Assembly: GCA_964608615.1 (NCBI GenBank)
Contig: CAZSQG010000009.1
Location: forward strand, 7,127 to 71,126
Reading direction: 5' to 3'
Source of the DNA: CALEUX01 sp964608615
GTDB lineage: Bacteria > Bacteroidota > Bacteroidia > Bacteroidales > Marinilabiliaceae
DNA: 64,000 bases
Shown: positions 1 through 7,111 of the stretch, piece by piece
Numbering within the stretch: position 1 is the first letter of the stretch
How the letters are laid out: every line of letters begins with the position of its first letter
Notes under the pieces: generated by a model
Seen by the model: the letters and a program-made list of their open reading frames with translations, nothing else
What the model was told of the DNA's origin: nothing
Databases searched by the model: none
Position numbers and translations under genes: made by a program

Positions 1-236
1 GATCTGCTGTGCCCACTTTCCACCGGATTAAAATCCGGCGTTANNNNNNNNNNNNNNNNNNNNNNNNNNNNNNNNNNNNNNNNNNNNNNNNNNNNNNNNN
101 NNNNNNNNNNNNNNNNNNNNNNNNNNNNNNNNNNNNNNNNNNNTGTTACGTTCTTATCGGAACTCGTTTGATCTGCTGTGCCCACTTTCCACCGGATTGA
201 AATCCGGCGTTATAAAATTAATCGTTCTTACGGAAC
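1..236. repeat. Tandem palindromic repeat interrupted by a 100-N assembly gap
   Basis: Bases 1-43 and 170-212 are the same 43-base unit with one mismatch (gattaaaatcc versus gattgaaatcc). Each carries the small palindrome ccggattnaaatccgg. The unit is followed by a cgttctta-cggaact stretch both times (about 150-166 and 223-236). Between them lie exactly 100 Ns (44-143), the usual placeholder for a gap of unknown size. The simplest reading is a tandem array of a short intergenic repeat that the assembler could not resolve. No gene is supported here. Confidence 0.85.
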
Positions 237-254
237 TAAAATCCTCCTCCCCCT

Positions 255-1967
255 TTAACCTTTTGGGACTTTCTCGTCAGGAAAACGTTTGGTATATTCC
301 TTCCAGAAATTTTTCACATCCAATTTAACCTCGCGGTGCAAAACAAGTATCCCTATAAGATTGGGAATAGTCATCATGGCAATTGTAATACCTGAAAAAA
401 TCCAGATTATTGTAGTGTCAATAAAAGAAGCCATAAAAAAAGTAAGGGAATACACCAACTTGTACCAGACAACAGATTTTAATCCAAAGAGGTAAGTCAT
501 AGCTCTACCTCCATAGTACGACCATGAAATGGCTGTTGAAAAAGCAAACAGCAGAATCCCTATTGAAACAATGTATTTACCGTAAACACCCAGCCAGCTT
601 TGGGAGAAAGCCACCGTGGTAAGCGGAGCACTGTGCAGTAACGACTCACCAAAAATCTCGATACCATTTTCAACAATCAATTTACCCTTTGCAACAGTTA
701 TTGCACCGGTGTAATGTTGATTGGAACTGACAACCCTTACATTTGAAGCCAGCGAACGTGCATGAACCAAACTTACGCCTTCTTCAATCAGGCCATTTTC
801 AACCTTTAAAACACCGTTATATGGCTTTAATGGGCTTACTCCGTTAATATGATTTCCCAGCAATTCACGACCCCCCTCCGACGTATCCTCATATACTCCC
901 GACAACACCTCCAAGTCGGCCATCTGAAAACGGTTATCAAATTTCTCGTTCCACACACCCGATGCCAGAAGCGTCATACCTGTTAGCATGCAAATAACAA
1001 TGGTATCAATAAACGGTTCAAGCAGTGCCACTAAACCCTCCGACACGGGCTCGTGAGCACGCGCTGCCGCATGGGCAATGGGAGCTGATCCCTGCCCTGC
1101 CTCGTTCGAAAACAAACCCCGGTTTACTCCCTTATTAAACGCAAAAGTTACTGATGCTCCCAGAAAACCGCCTGTAGCCGAAGCACCTGTAAACACCTCC
1201 GAAACGATGGAAGCCAAAGAAGGTAGAATATTCTCATAATTGTAAAGAATAACCAAAAAGGCCCCTATAAAATAAATAACAGCCATAACGGGCACCAGCG
1301 TTTGGGTAACTTTAGCAATGCGTTTTATTCCACCAACAATTACAAAAGCCAGTAAAAGCGTTAAAACGCCACCAGTGAGCATGTGCGGAATCGAAAAAGT
1401 CTCAAACATTGAGTTTGAAATGCTGTTAATTTGTGGCAAACTACCAGTACCAAACGATGAAAACACAGTAGCTACAGCAAAAATGGCTGCCATCCACTTA
1501 CCTGTTTCAATTACCTTTCCTGATGGTAAGCAGATATTCAACCGCTTCTTCATATAATACATTGGTCCTCCGGTAATGGATCCATCTGCTGCCTTGTCGC
1601 GATACTTGTGCGATAACGTAACCTCTACAAACTTTGTAGTCATACCAATCATAGCTGTCATCAACATCCAGAAAAGTGCAGCTGGCCCTCCCAAATGCAC
1701 AGCCAATGCCACACCGGCAATATTACCTGTTCCCACTGTTCCTGAAAGCGCTGTTGTAAGTGCCTGAAAATGACTCGTATCTCCTTCATCGCCCTCTCGA
1801 TCAAACTTACCACGAACAATTTTTAAGGCGTATTTAAAATACCTGATTTGAGGAAAGACTAAGTAGATAGTAAAAAAGAGACCTGTACCCAACAATAAAT
1901 ATACAAACCACTGAGATCCACCAATTAATGAATCAATACGAGCCATAAATTCACTAATTTTTTGCAT
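255..1967 (-). CDS. Sodium:alanine/glycine symporter (AGCS family)
   Basis: This 570-residue inner-membrane protein belongs to the AGCS family (alanine or glycine:cation symporters, AlsT/AgcS type), which imports small neutral amino acids with sodium. Visible family signatures are GTVGTGNIAGVA near residue 75 and GLFSNEAGQGSAPIAHAA near residue 287, and hydrophobic segments run through most of the chain. Between about residues 335 and 450 there is a long polar stretch, after which membrane segments resume at TTVAFSQSWLG. That makes the protein longer than the roughly 450-residue minimal family members. The gene is transcribed away from the patatin gene, with 584 bases between them. The family is clear; the substrate is not determined by sequence. 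Confidence 0.92.
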   Translation of the reverse strand: MQKISEFMARIDSLIGGSQWFVYLLLGTGLFFTIYLVFPQIRYFKYALKIVRGKFDREGDEGDTSHFQALTTALSGTVGTGNIAGVALAVHLGGPAALFWMLMTAMIGMTTKFVEVTLSHKYRDKAADGSITGGPMYYMKKRLNICLPSGKVIETGKWMAAIFAVATVFSSFGTGSLPQINSISNSMFETFSIPHMLTGGVLTLLLAFVIVGGIKRIAKVTQTLVPVMAVIYFIGAFLVILYNYENILPSLASIVSEVFTGASATGGFLGASVTFAFNKGVNRGLFSNEAGQGSAPIAHAAARAHEPVSEGLVALLEPFIDTIVICMLTGMTLLASGVWNEKFDNRFQMADLEVLSGVYEDTSEGGRELLGNHINGVSPLKPYNGVLKVENGLIEEGVSLVHARSLASNVRVVSSNQHYTGAITVAKGKLIVENGIEIFGESLLHSAPLTTVAFSQSWLGVYGKYIVSIGILLFAFSTAISWSYYGGRAMTYLFGLKSVVWYKLVYSLTFFMASFIDTTIIWIFSGITIAMMTIPNLIGILVLHREVKLDVKNFWKEYTKRFPDEKVPKG

Positions 1968-2551
1968 AGGGTCTTCAAGTTAAAGTAATGAACCAATGAC
2001 AAATATAACCAAATTGATATAATCTCAGTTACTGCTAAAACTACTTTTTAAATAGACGCTACTTAAAAAGTCTTCTGCTATTTCATGTTGCTCAGCAATA
2101 TTTAGGTTTGCCAGTATAATTCACCTCCTATGAATCATAAAGCTCCTAACCCGGACGAACCAGAACAAAAGAAATTTTCACAATACCTGTCGCAGCTCCG
2201 CGCCTAATTACTTCATTATTCACATTTGTGCTATCGTTATGTTGCCGTTCCCCGGCCATTAATAGCTTACAAGTTGATAAACAACACTAAAACCTTTTAA
2301 AACTGCAAAGAGGCGACCGAGTGTTAACTTAACCAATCATCACTGCACTAACTCAAATAACGAAGCACAGATTAGGAGCAGCCTGCATAATGTGCTGAAA
2401 ATATTTCGCCAAAAAACACCAATAATAGGGATTTGGCCCCAAGTAAATATGATAATTGTTTTCACTCACGATTTTTTTCTTACTTTAGAGAATGGATTAA
2501 CCCTATAAATGAAAGCAGCTGCTAAAAGTCAAAAAAAGCATAATCAACAAA
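1968..2551. other. Divergent intergenic region with two possible small reading frames
   Basis: This gap separates the symporter (minus) from the patatin-like gene (plus) and should hold both promoters. On the minus strand there is a 37-codon frame from an ATG at 2259 to a stop at 2146, whose C-terminal part reads KISFVLVRPG. A taggaggtg Shine-Dalgarno-like sequence near 2122-2130 then precedes a 29-codon frame without ATG (2114-2025). Neither is recognised, and both could be remnants of a lost gene. No RNA gene or riboswitch was recognised. Confidence 0.3.
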
Positions 2552-3439
2552 ATGAATAAAAAAGTATCTTTAGTGTTATCAGGAGGTGGAGCCAGGGGAA
2601 CGGCGCATATTGGAGTTATTGAAGAAATTGAAAAACAAGGGTTTGAAATATATTCAATATCAGGAACATCAATGGGAGCACTTGTAGGTGGTGTTTTTGC
2701 ATTAGGCAAAATGGAGGAATGCAAAAACTGGCTCTTTACTTTAGATAAAATGAAGATATTCAATCTTCTCGATTTCAGCTTCAGCACTCAGGGATTGGTT
2801 AAAGGAGATAAAATATTCAATAAAATGAAGGATTTTATCCCTGATTCAAATATTGAAGATTTAAAAATTTCTTATACTGCCGTTGCTGCTGATATCATCA
2901 ACAAAAAAGAGGTGGCAATAAAAGAAGGAAGCGTTTTTGATGCTATAAGAGCATCCATTGCATTGCCAACAGTTTTTACTCCAATTAAAACAAAAAACGG
3001 ACTATTGGTGGATGGAGGTGTATTAAATAATATTCCTATAAATCACGCGAAAAGAAGCCCTGATGATATATTAATTGTTGTAAATGTTAACGCTGATAGT
3101 CCAGTATATAAACCAACTGTTTCAAAAAAAGAAAGAGAGCTCAAGCAATCAATCTATCAGAAAAAAATCAGGGATTTTTACAACCAATTTCAAAAGAATA
3201 GTTCTTTAAGCAAGACTGAAAATATTGGCTATTTTGAACTGATTAGTAAAACCATTAGTCTGATGACATACCAGATGTCTCAAATTTCGCTAAAACTTCA
3301 CTCACCGGATATACTAATTAATATTTCACGCGATTCTTGTGGCATTTACGACTTTTTTAGAGCAGAAGAAATGGTTGAAATTGGCAGATATGCAGCGAAT
3401 AAAAGTATAACTGAGTATATAAATAGGATTGTAGATTAG
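2552..3439 (+). CDS. Patatin-like phospholipase (RssA type)
   Basis: This 295-residue protein is a patatin-family serine acyl hydrolase, expected to act on phospholipids or other acyl esters. The oxyanion motif SGGGARG is at residues 10-16, the nucleophile elbow GTSMG places the catalytic serine at about residue 40, and the second dyad residue is the aspartate in DGG at about 154. No signal peptide or beta-barrel domain is present, so it resembles the short cytoplasmic or peripheral RssA/YchK group rather than the large outer-membrane PlpD group. The C-terminal third (about 190-295) is not a motif I recognise. It is followed 88 bases later by the pentapeptide-repeat gene on the same strand. 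The fold is certain; the natural substrate is unknown. Confidence 0.92.
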   Translation: MNKKVSLVLSGGGARGTAHIGVIEEIEKQGFEIYSISGTSMGALVGGVFALGKMEECKNWLFTLDKMKIFNLLDFSFSTQGLVKGDKIFNKMKDFIPDSNIEDLKISYTAVAADIINKKEVAIKEGSVFDAIRASIALPTVFTPIKTKNGLLVDGGVLNNIPINHAKRSPDDILIVVNVNADSPVYKPTVSKKERELKQSIYQKKIRDFYNQFQKNSSLSKTENIGYFELISKTISLMTYQMSQISLKLHSPDILINISRDSCGIYDFFRAEEMVEIGRYAANKSITEYINRIVD

Positions 3440-3527
3440 TTACCTGCTCTTTGACTCTCCAACCGCGGGAATCAGCTAAATACGTATGTTTTAGATGTGT
3501 TAACGCCATAAATTGAATAGATTAAAA

Positions 3528-4100
3528 ATGGAACAAAATTACGTTGAAGGAAAATCATTTGACAAAATTGATTTTAAAAATAATTCTTTAGCAAAAGGCG
3601 AATATGAAAATTGTAGCTTTATAAATTGTGACTTTTATAATACAGACCTTTCTGAAATAAAATTCACTGACTGCAAATTTATTGGATGCAATTTGAGTAT
3701 GGTAAACCTTTTAGCAACAACGTTTCGGGATATTACATTCAAAGATGCCAAAATGCTGGGACTTCACTTTGACAACTGTAATAAATTTGGACTGTCGTTT
3801 AGCTTTGAAAACTGTAATCTAAACCACTGTTCGTTTTACAAGTTAAAAATAAAAAAAACGCAATTTAAGAACTCCCAATTACATGAAGTCGATTTTACTG
3901 AATGTGATTTATCAGGTTCCTTGTTTGAAAACTGCGACCTGTTAATGGCTACTTTTGATAATACTATTATAGAAAACACTGACTTCCGTACTTCTTACAA
4001 TTATTCCATCCACCCCGAAGCAAATCGAATTAAAAAAGCCAGATTCTCTTTAAATTCCATTTCAGGACTTTTAGATAGATATAACATTGAAATTGAATAG
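3528..4100 (+). CDS. Pentapeptide-repeat protein
   Basis: This protein of about 190 residues is built from tandem pentapeptide repeats of the A(D/N)LXX kind. A hydrophobic residue, usually F or L, recurs every fifth position, as in NCSFINCDFYNTDLSEIKF and ECDLSGSLFENCDL. Such repeats fold into a right-handed quadrilateral beta-helix. I chose the ATG at 3528; the frame is also open to a TTG at 3513. The length is close to Qnr/MfpA-type DNA-mimic proteins, but pentapeptide proteins have many roles and nothing here proves gyrase protection. The many cysteines on one face are a feature of some family members. There is no signal peptide, so it is probably cytoplasmic. Confidence 0.85.
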   Translation: MEQNYVEGKSFDKIDFKNNSLAKGEYENCSFINCDFYNTDLSEIKFTDCKFIGCNLSMVNLLATTFRDITFKDAKMLGLHFDNCNKFGLSFSFENCNLNHCSFYKLKIKKTQFKNSQLHEVDFTECDLSGSLFENCDLLMATFDNTIIENTDFRTSYNYSIHPEANRIKKARFSLNSISGLLDRYNIEIE

Positions 4101-4434
4101 AAGGATTTGGATAAAAAATTAAAGAAATAACAAACGATATTTCAGTCTGGCATAAAACCTTACAACATGAATACCAATCTTTTAACCCTTAATAAAATTC
4201 CACAGTTAACAAAATAAAACATTACTTAAGAAAAAAAAGCAACTATTTTTCCAAATCAAAGTATACATTAGCGCTAATAACATCTTAATAGAGCTTAACT
4301 ATTCTTGTTATTATCTTTTATGCTGATTCAGCCTGTTCTGAAACAAAAGAAGAGTATAATGAATGATTAATTTTTGTGCAGTGGAGAAGTCGGGAGGTTT
4401 TAGTTTTATTGATAAAAAAAGTACGCTTTACGTT
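4101..4434. other. AT-rich intergenic stretch, no gene seen
   Basis: This stretch between the pentapeptide-repeat gene and the IS66 target duplication has no plausible reading frame. Before the insertion it would have been continuous with bases 7063-7111, in front of the sensor kinase, so it may contain that gene's original promoter. I see no terminator or strong promoter match. Confidence 0.4.
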
Positions 4435-4442
4435 TTATCATT
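4435..4442. repeat. IS66 target-site duplication, left copy
   Basis: The octamer ttatcatt abuts the left inverted repeat and is identical to 7055-7062 beyond the right inverted repeat. Confidence 0.93.
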
Positions 4443-4464
4443 GTAAGCATTCGGTAAACCCCGT
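4443..4464 (+). repeat. IS66 left inverted repeat
   Basis: It begins gtaagcattcg and ends ccccgt. It matches the reverse complement of 7033-7054 at 20 of 22 bases. Confidence 0.93.
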
Positions 4465-4534
4465 CTTGTTTTTCAATCAAAGCAGTATACAGCTATGAGA
4501 GTTTCTCCAAAGTAATCGGAGAACTATGATAGGC

Positions 4535-6178
4535 TTAAGAGACGGTAATTTCTCCACTTGGGTTTAGTAGTTTGTAATTATGCGGGAGCAGTTCGGCCAG
4601 GTCTTTGGAGTAATCGTTGTCGTATTTATGTATGTTCTCCAAAAAGAAGACCAGCCATTGGCGGAAGTTAACACCGTGCGCTTTACAACAGCCCAACATG
4701 GAATACATGATAGCTGCATTCTCGGCCGCATCGTGGTTGCCGCAGAACAACCAGTTTTTACGGCCCAGTGCGATTGGCCTTATGGCATTCTCACCAAGAT
4801 TGTTGTCCATCATCAGCTTTCCGTCCAGGTGGTAGCGTGTAAGTTTGTGGTAGATGTTGTACGTGTATCGGAGGGCTTTCCCAATGCGCCCTTTGGGAAG
4901 GACTTTGGGGTATTGGGCCAGTATCCATTTTTCAAAAACCACCATAATGGGATAGGATAACCGTGAGCGCAGCTTTGCACGCTCCTCGTCGGAGAGGTTC
5001 TCTTCATCGGCTCGCCTTTCTACATCGTAGAGCAGGCCGATTTGTTCCAGTGCATATGATGCAAGGGTTTTATCCTCTTTTAAGGCTTCTTCAAATTTAC
5101 GGCGCGCGTGTGCCCAGCATCCAATGGGAAGGACGCCCTTTTTGTTCTCATAAATATCGTAAACGGCATAGCCATCGCTCTGTATCACTCCCTGGTAATC
5201 TTTAAATAATTGAAGTGCCACTTTTTGAGCCCTCGAACCGTAATCGTAATGGAAGAAAACCAAGTCTTCGGTCACTGCCCGTATCATCCAGATGTACCCT
5301 TTTATCGTTTTGTGCTTTTCGTTGTTAATGATCGGGATGGTGGTTTCGTCACTCTGGATGTAGCTTGAATGCAAAACCAGTTCCTTTAACCGGTAATAGG
5401 CAGGTCTCATAAGGTCGGCCACATCGCCAAACCAGCCGTTGATGGTTGCCGGGGCAATAGATATGCCCTGTTGTTTGAACATCTGGATTTGGCGGTAAAA
5501 AGGAAGGTGGTTAACGTATTTATCGATAACGATATCGGCCAGCAAAGTAGCCCCTGCATAACTCTTGGCAATAGGTAGCACAGGCATTGGGGCCGTAACA
5601 ATTTGCTTTTCAATTTCCTGTACCTGGCTTTTGTCCTTCAGCGCATATTTATGGCGGACAATCCTGCGTACGTACCAGCGAGCGGGATCGCGTTCCAGAA
5701 CTTCGGTAATTTCCGGTTCAAGTTCGGTCCAGCTTTCCAGGTTGATGCTATCGGGGTAAATATGGGTTTCTTCCCTTGGGAGGCCTTCCGGCAGCGGTTT
5801 GCGCACCGGGTGATCTTTTTCCCGTACCTTAACGCGTACGGTCTTGTATTCCTCTATTTCCTCTTTGGCGCTTACAGCAAGTTCTTTTTCTTCGGGGAGA
5901 AGGTCGAGCCCGTCAAAGTCTATCTTGCGCTGCTGCGGGTCCTCGGGGATGTATTTTTCGCTCGATTTGCCCCATATTTTCCGCTGGAGCATCTCGATTT
6001 GTTGTTTAAGCTTAAAAATGGTCTGGTCTTTTTCCTGGAGCAAACCTTCATAGGAGGCCCTTTCACTGGCGAAGTTTTCATAGCCGGAGAGCTGACTTTT
6101 GAGCCTGGAAGTTTCCCGGAAAAAGTCGTCCCGGTCTTCCAGTATCTGTTGTAGAAAAAGCTCTTCTTCGACTGTCAT
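4535..6178 (-). CDS. tnpC: IS66 transposase TnpC
   Basis: This 547-residue protein is the DDE transposase of the element. The N-terminus is a leucine-zipper-like coiled coil (about residues 15-70). The catalytic core shows the aspartates of YIQSDETT and GVIQSDGYAVYD and the glutamate of LGENAIRP, in the spacing of the IS66 central domain. The C-terminal IS66 tail follows (KAHGVNFRQWLVFFLENI). The linker between coiled coil and core (about residues 140-185), where many IS66 transposases have a CxxC zinc ribbon, here reads RRIVRHKYALKDK without cysteines. The frame is intact. It is the last gene of the tnpA-tnpB-tnpC run, 36 bases after tnpB. Confidence 0.96.
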   Translation of the reverse strand: MTVEEELFLQQILEDRDDFFRETSRLKSQLSGYENFASERASYEGLLQEKDQTIFKLKQQIEMLQRKIWGKSSEKYIPEDPQQRKIDFDGLDLLPEEKELAVSAKEEIEEYKTVRVKVREKDHPVRKPLPEGLPREETHIYPDSINLESWTELEPEITEVLERDPARWYVRRIVRHKYALKDKSQVQEIEKQIVTAPMPVLPIAKSYAGATLLADIVIDKYVNHLPFYRQIQMFKQQGISIAPATINGWFGDVADLMRPAYYRLKELVLHSSYIQSDETTIPIINNEKHKTIKGYIWMIRAVTEDLVFFHYDYGSRAQKVALQLFKDYQGVIQSDGYAVYDIYENKKGVLPIGCWAHARRKFEEALKEDKTLASYALEQIGLLYDVERRADEENLSDEERAKLRSRLSYPIMVVFEKWILAQYPKVLPKGRIGKALRYTYNIYHKLTRYHLDGKLMMDNNLGENAIRPIALGRKNWLFCGNHDAAENAAIMYSMLGCCKAHGVNFRQWLVFFLENIHKYDNDYSKDLAELLPHNYKLLNPSGEITVS

Positions 6179-6214
6179 TTTTCCTTGTTTTTCAATACCT
6201 AAAGATACTGAAAA

Positions 6215-6607
6215 TCAGTCAGACGACCAAACAAAAAACCTAGATATTACGGGCTTTTCAGCGATTTTTTTCATCTTTTTTTCCGTCTTTTTACCCTGCG
6301 ATACACTGCGGACCATTGCCATCAAATCGTGCCAACTGGTTTGGTATGTATTGGTGTCCGGGTCAAAAATGGGCAGCTTGAAGGTGCCCGATTCCAGTTT
6401 CAGGTGGTAGATAACAAGACCGCCGCATTCCATGTGCAATATCTTCATGCTGGTGCAACTGCGGTTGATGAAAATGTACACGTCACCATCCTGTACATTG
6501 CGTCCCATCAGGTTGGTCACCATCCCGCTGAGGGTGTAAAAGCTGCGACGCATGTCTGTAGGACTCGAATACAGGTAATACGTCATTGTGGGTGTGAGGC
6601 TGAACAT
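6215..6607 (-). CDS. tnpB: IS66 accessory protein TnpB
   Basis: This 130-residue protein is the IS66 Orf2 type. The family core is visible as YYLYSSPTDMRRSFYTLSG, followed by GDVYIFINRS and LVIYHLKLESGTF. IS66 Orf2 is needed for transposition in studied members, but its biochemical role is not established. It is unrelated to the TnpB nuclease of IS200/IS605 elements. The C-terminal 25 residues (KKTEKKMKK and onward) extend past the usual core of about 115 residues. The stop codon of tnpA lies one base upstream of its start, which suggests translational coupling. Confidence 0.94.
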   Translation of the reverse strand: MFSLTPTMTYYLYSSPTDMRRSFYTLSGMVTNLMGRNVQDGDVYIFINRSCTSMKILHMECGGLVIYHLKLESGTFKLPIFDPDTNTYQTSWHDLMAMVRSVSQGKKTEKKMKKIAEKPVISRFFVWSSD

Positions 6608-6608
6608 A

Positions 6609-6974
6609 TTACCCGCGCATTAAGGCCAACAGTGGTTCCAGCACTCCGGTGCCTGACAGGCCTTCCAGTTTTACGCTAACACCGTTGGGGTAGTTTATTT
6701 GGCACGAAATGGTTTTGTCAACGGTTGTTGGTGACAAAAAAGATGGATCCTTCTGTTGAAACGTGCCTGTAACCTGCGGTTGTTGCGTACTGTGTCCATG
6801 TCCAAAAACCACTGGAACGAACCCACTTTTGGGTGGCAGTTGCCCCTTCAGCTTGTTTTGCCAATAATAGAACTTGGCCTCGTTCATTTGTTGGTTGGCA
6901 CAATAATCACGGATGGTCAGGCCTGAACTTAAATACTCATCGTAAATGGCCCTGAATTTTTTCTCGTTTAACAT
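6609..6974 (-). CDS. tnpA: IS66 accessory protein TnpA
   Basis: This small protein of about 121 residues carries an N-terminal helix-turn-helix of the IS66 Orf1/IS3-OrfA kind (KFRAIYDEYLSSGLTIRDYC, then MNEAKFYYWQNKLKG). It presumably binds the element ends. I chose the ATG at 6974, because homologues start shortly before EKKFRAIYDEY. The same frame is also open from an ATG at 7019, which would add 15 residues (MPVFSFVYLKLKISE) that do not look like family sequence. It is the first gene of the IS operon and sits next to the right inverted repeat. Confidence 0.9.
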   Translation of the reverse strand: MLNEKKFRAIYDEYLSSGLTIRDYCANQQMNEAKFYYWQNKLKGQLPPKSGFVPVVFGHGHSTQQPQVTGTFQQKDPSFLSPTTVDKTISCQINYPNGVSVKLEGLSGTGVLEPLLALMRG

Positions 6975-7032
6975 TTCGCTTATCTTTAGTTTCAAATAAA
7001 CAAAACTAAAGACCGGCAATAAAATTTAAAAT

Positions 7033-7054
7033 ACGGGGTTCAGCGAATGCTTAC
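7033..7054 (-). repeat. IS66 right inverted repeat
   Basis: It begins acggggtt and ends atgcttac. It is the inverted partner of 4443-4464 and lies upstream of tnpA, so it probably also holds part of the transposase promoter. Confidence 0.93.
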
Positions 7055-7062
7055 TTATCATT
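7055..7062. repeat. IS66 target-site duplication, right copy
   Basis: The octamer ttatcatt abuts the right inverted repeat and is identical to 4435-4442. The sensor-kinase start codon lies 49 bases further on. Confidence 0.93.
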
Positions 7063-7111
7063 AATTGTAATCATTGGCTATGTTATCGACATTTTAGTAT
7101 CAGATTACCTA

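Larger units (their letters stand above)
4443..7054 (-). mobile_element. Complete IS66-family insertion sequence
   Basis: The element is 2612 bp and carries the three-gene set of IS66 (tnpA, tnpB, tnpC) on the minus strand. The ends are inverted repeats. The left end, from 4443, and the reverse complement of the right end, to 7054, both begin gtaagcattcg and agree at 20 of 22 positions. The sequence ttatcatt occurs at 4435-4442 and again at 7055-7062, a perfect 8-bp target-site duplication, which is the length this family generates. All three frames are open, so the element is intact and probably recently inserted. Confidence 0.97.

Noticed and set aside
5603..6154. A 183-codon plus-strand frame opposite tnpC, plus shorter ones nearby
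   Set aside because: It is antisense to a clear IS66 transposase and has no family resemblance; GC-rich codons of tnpC simply leave the opposite strand open.
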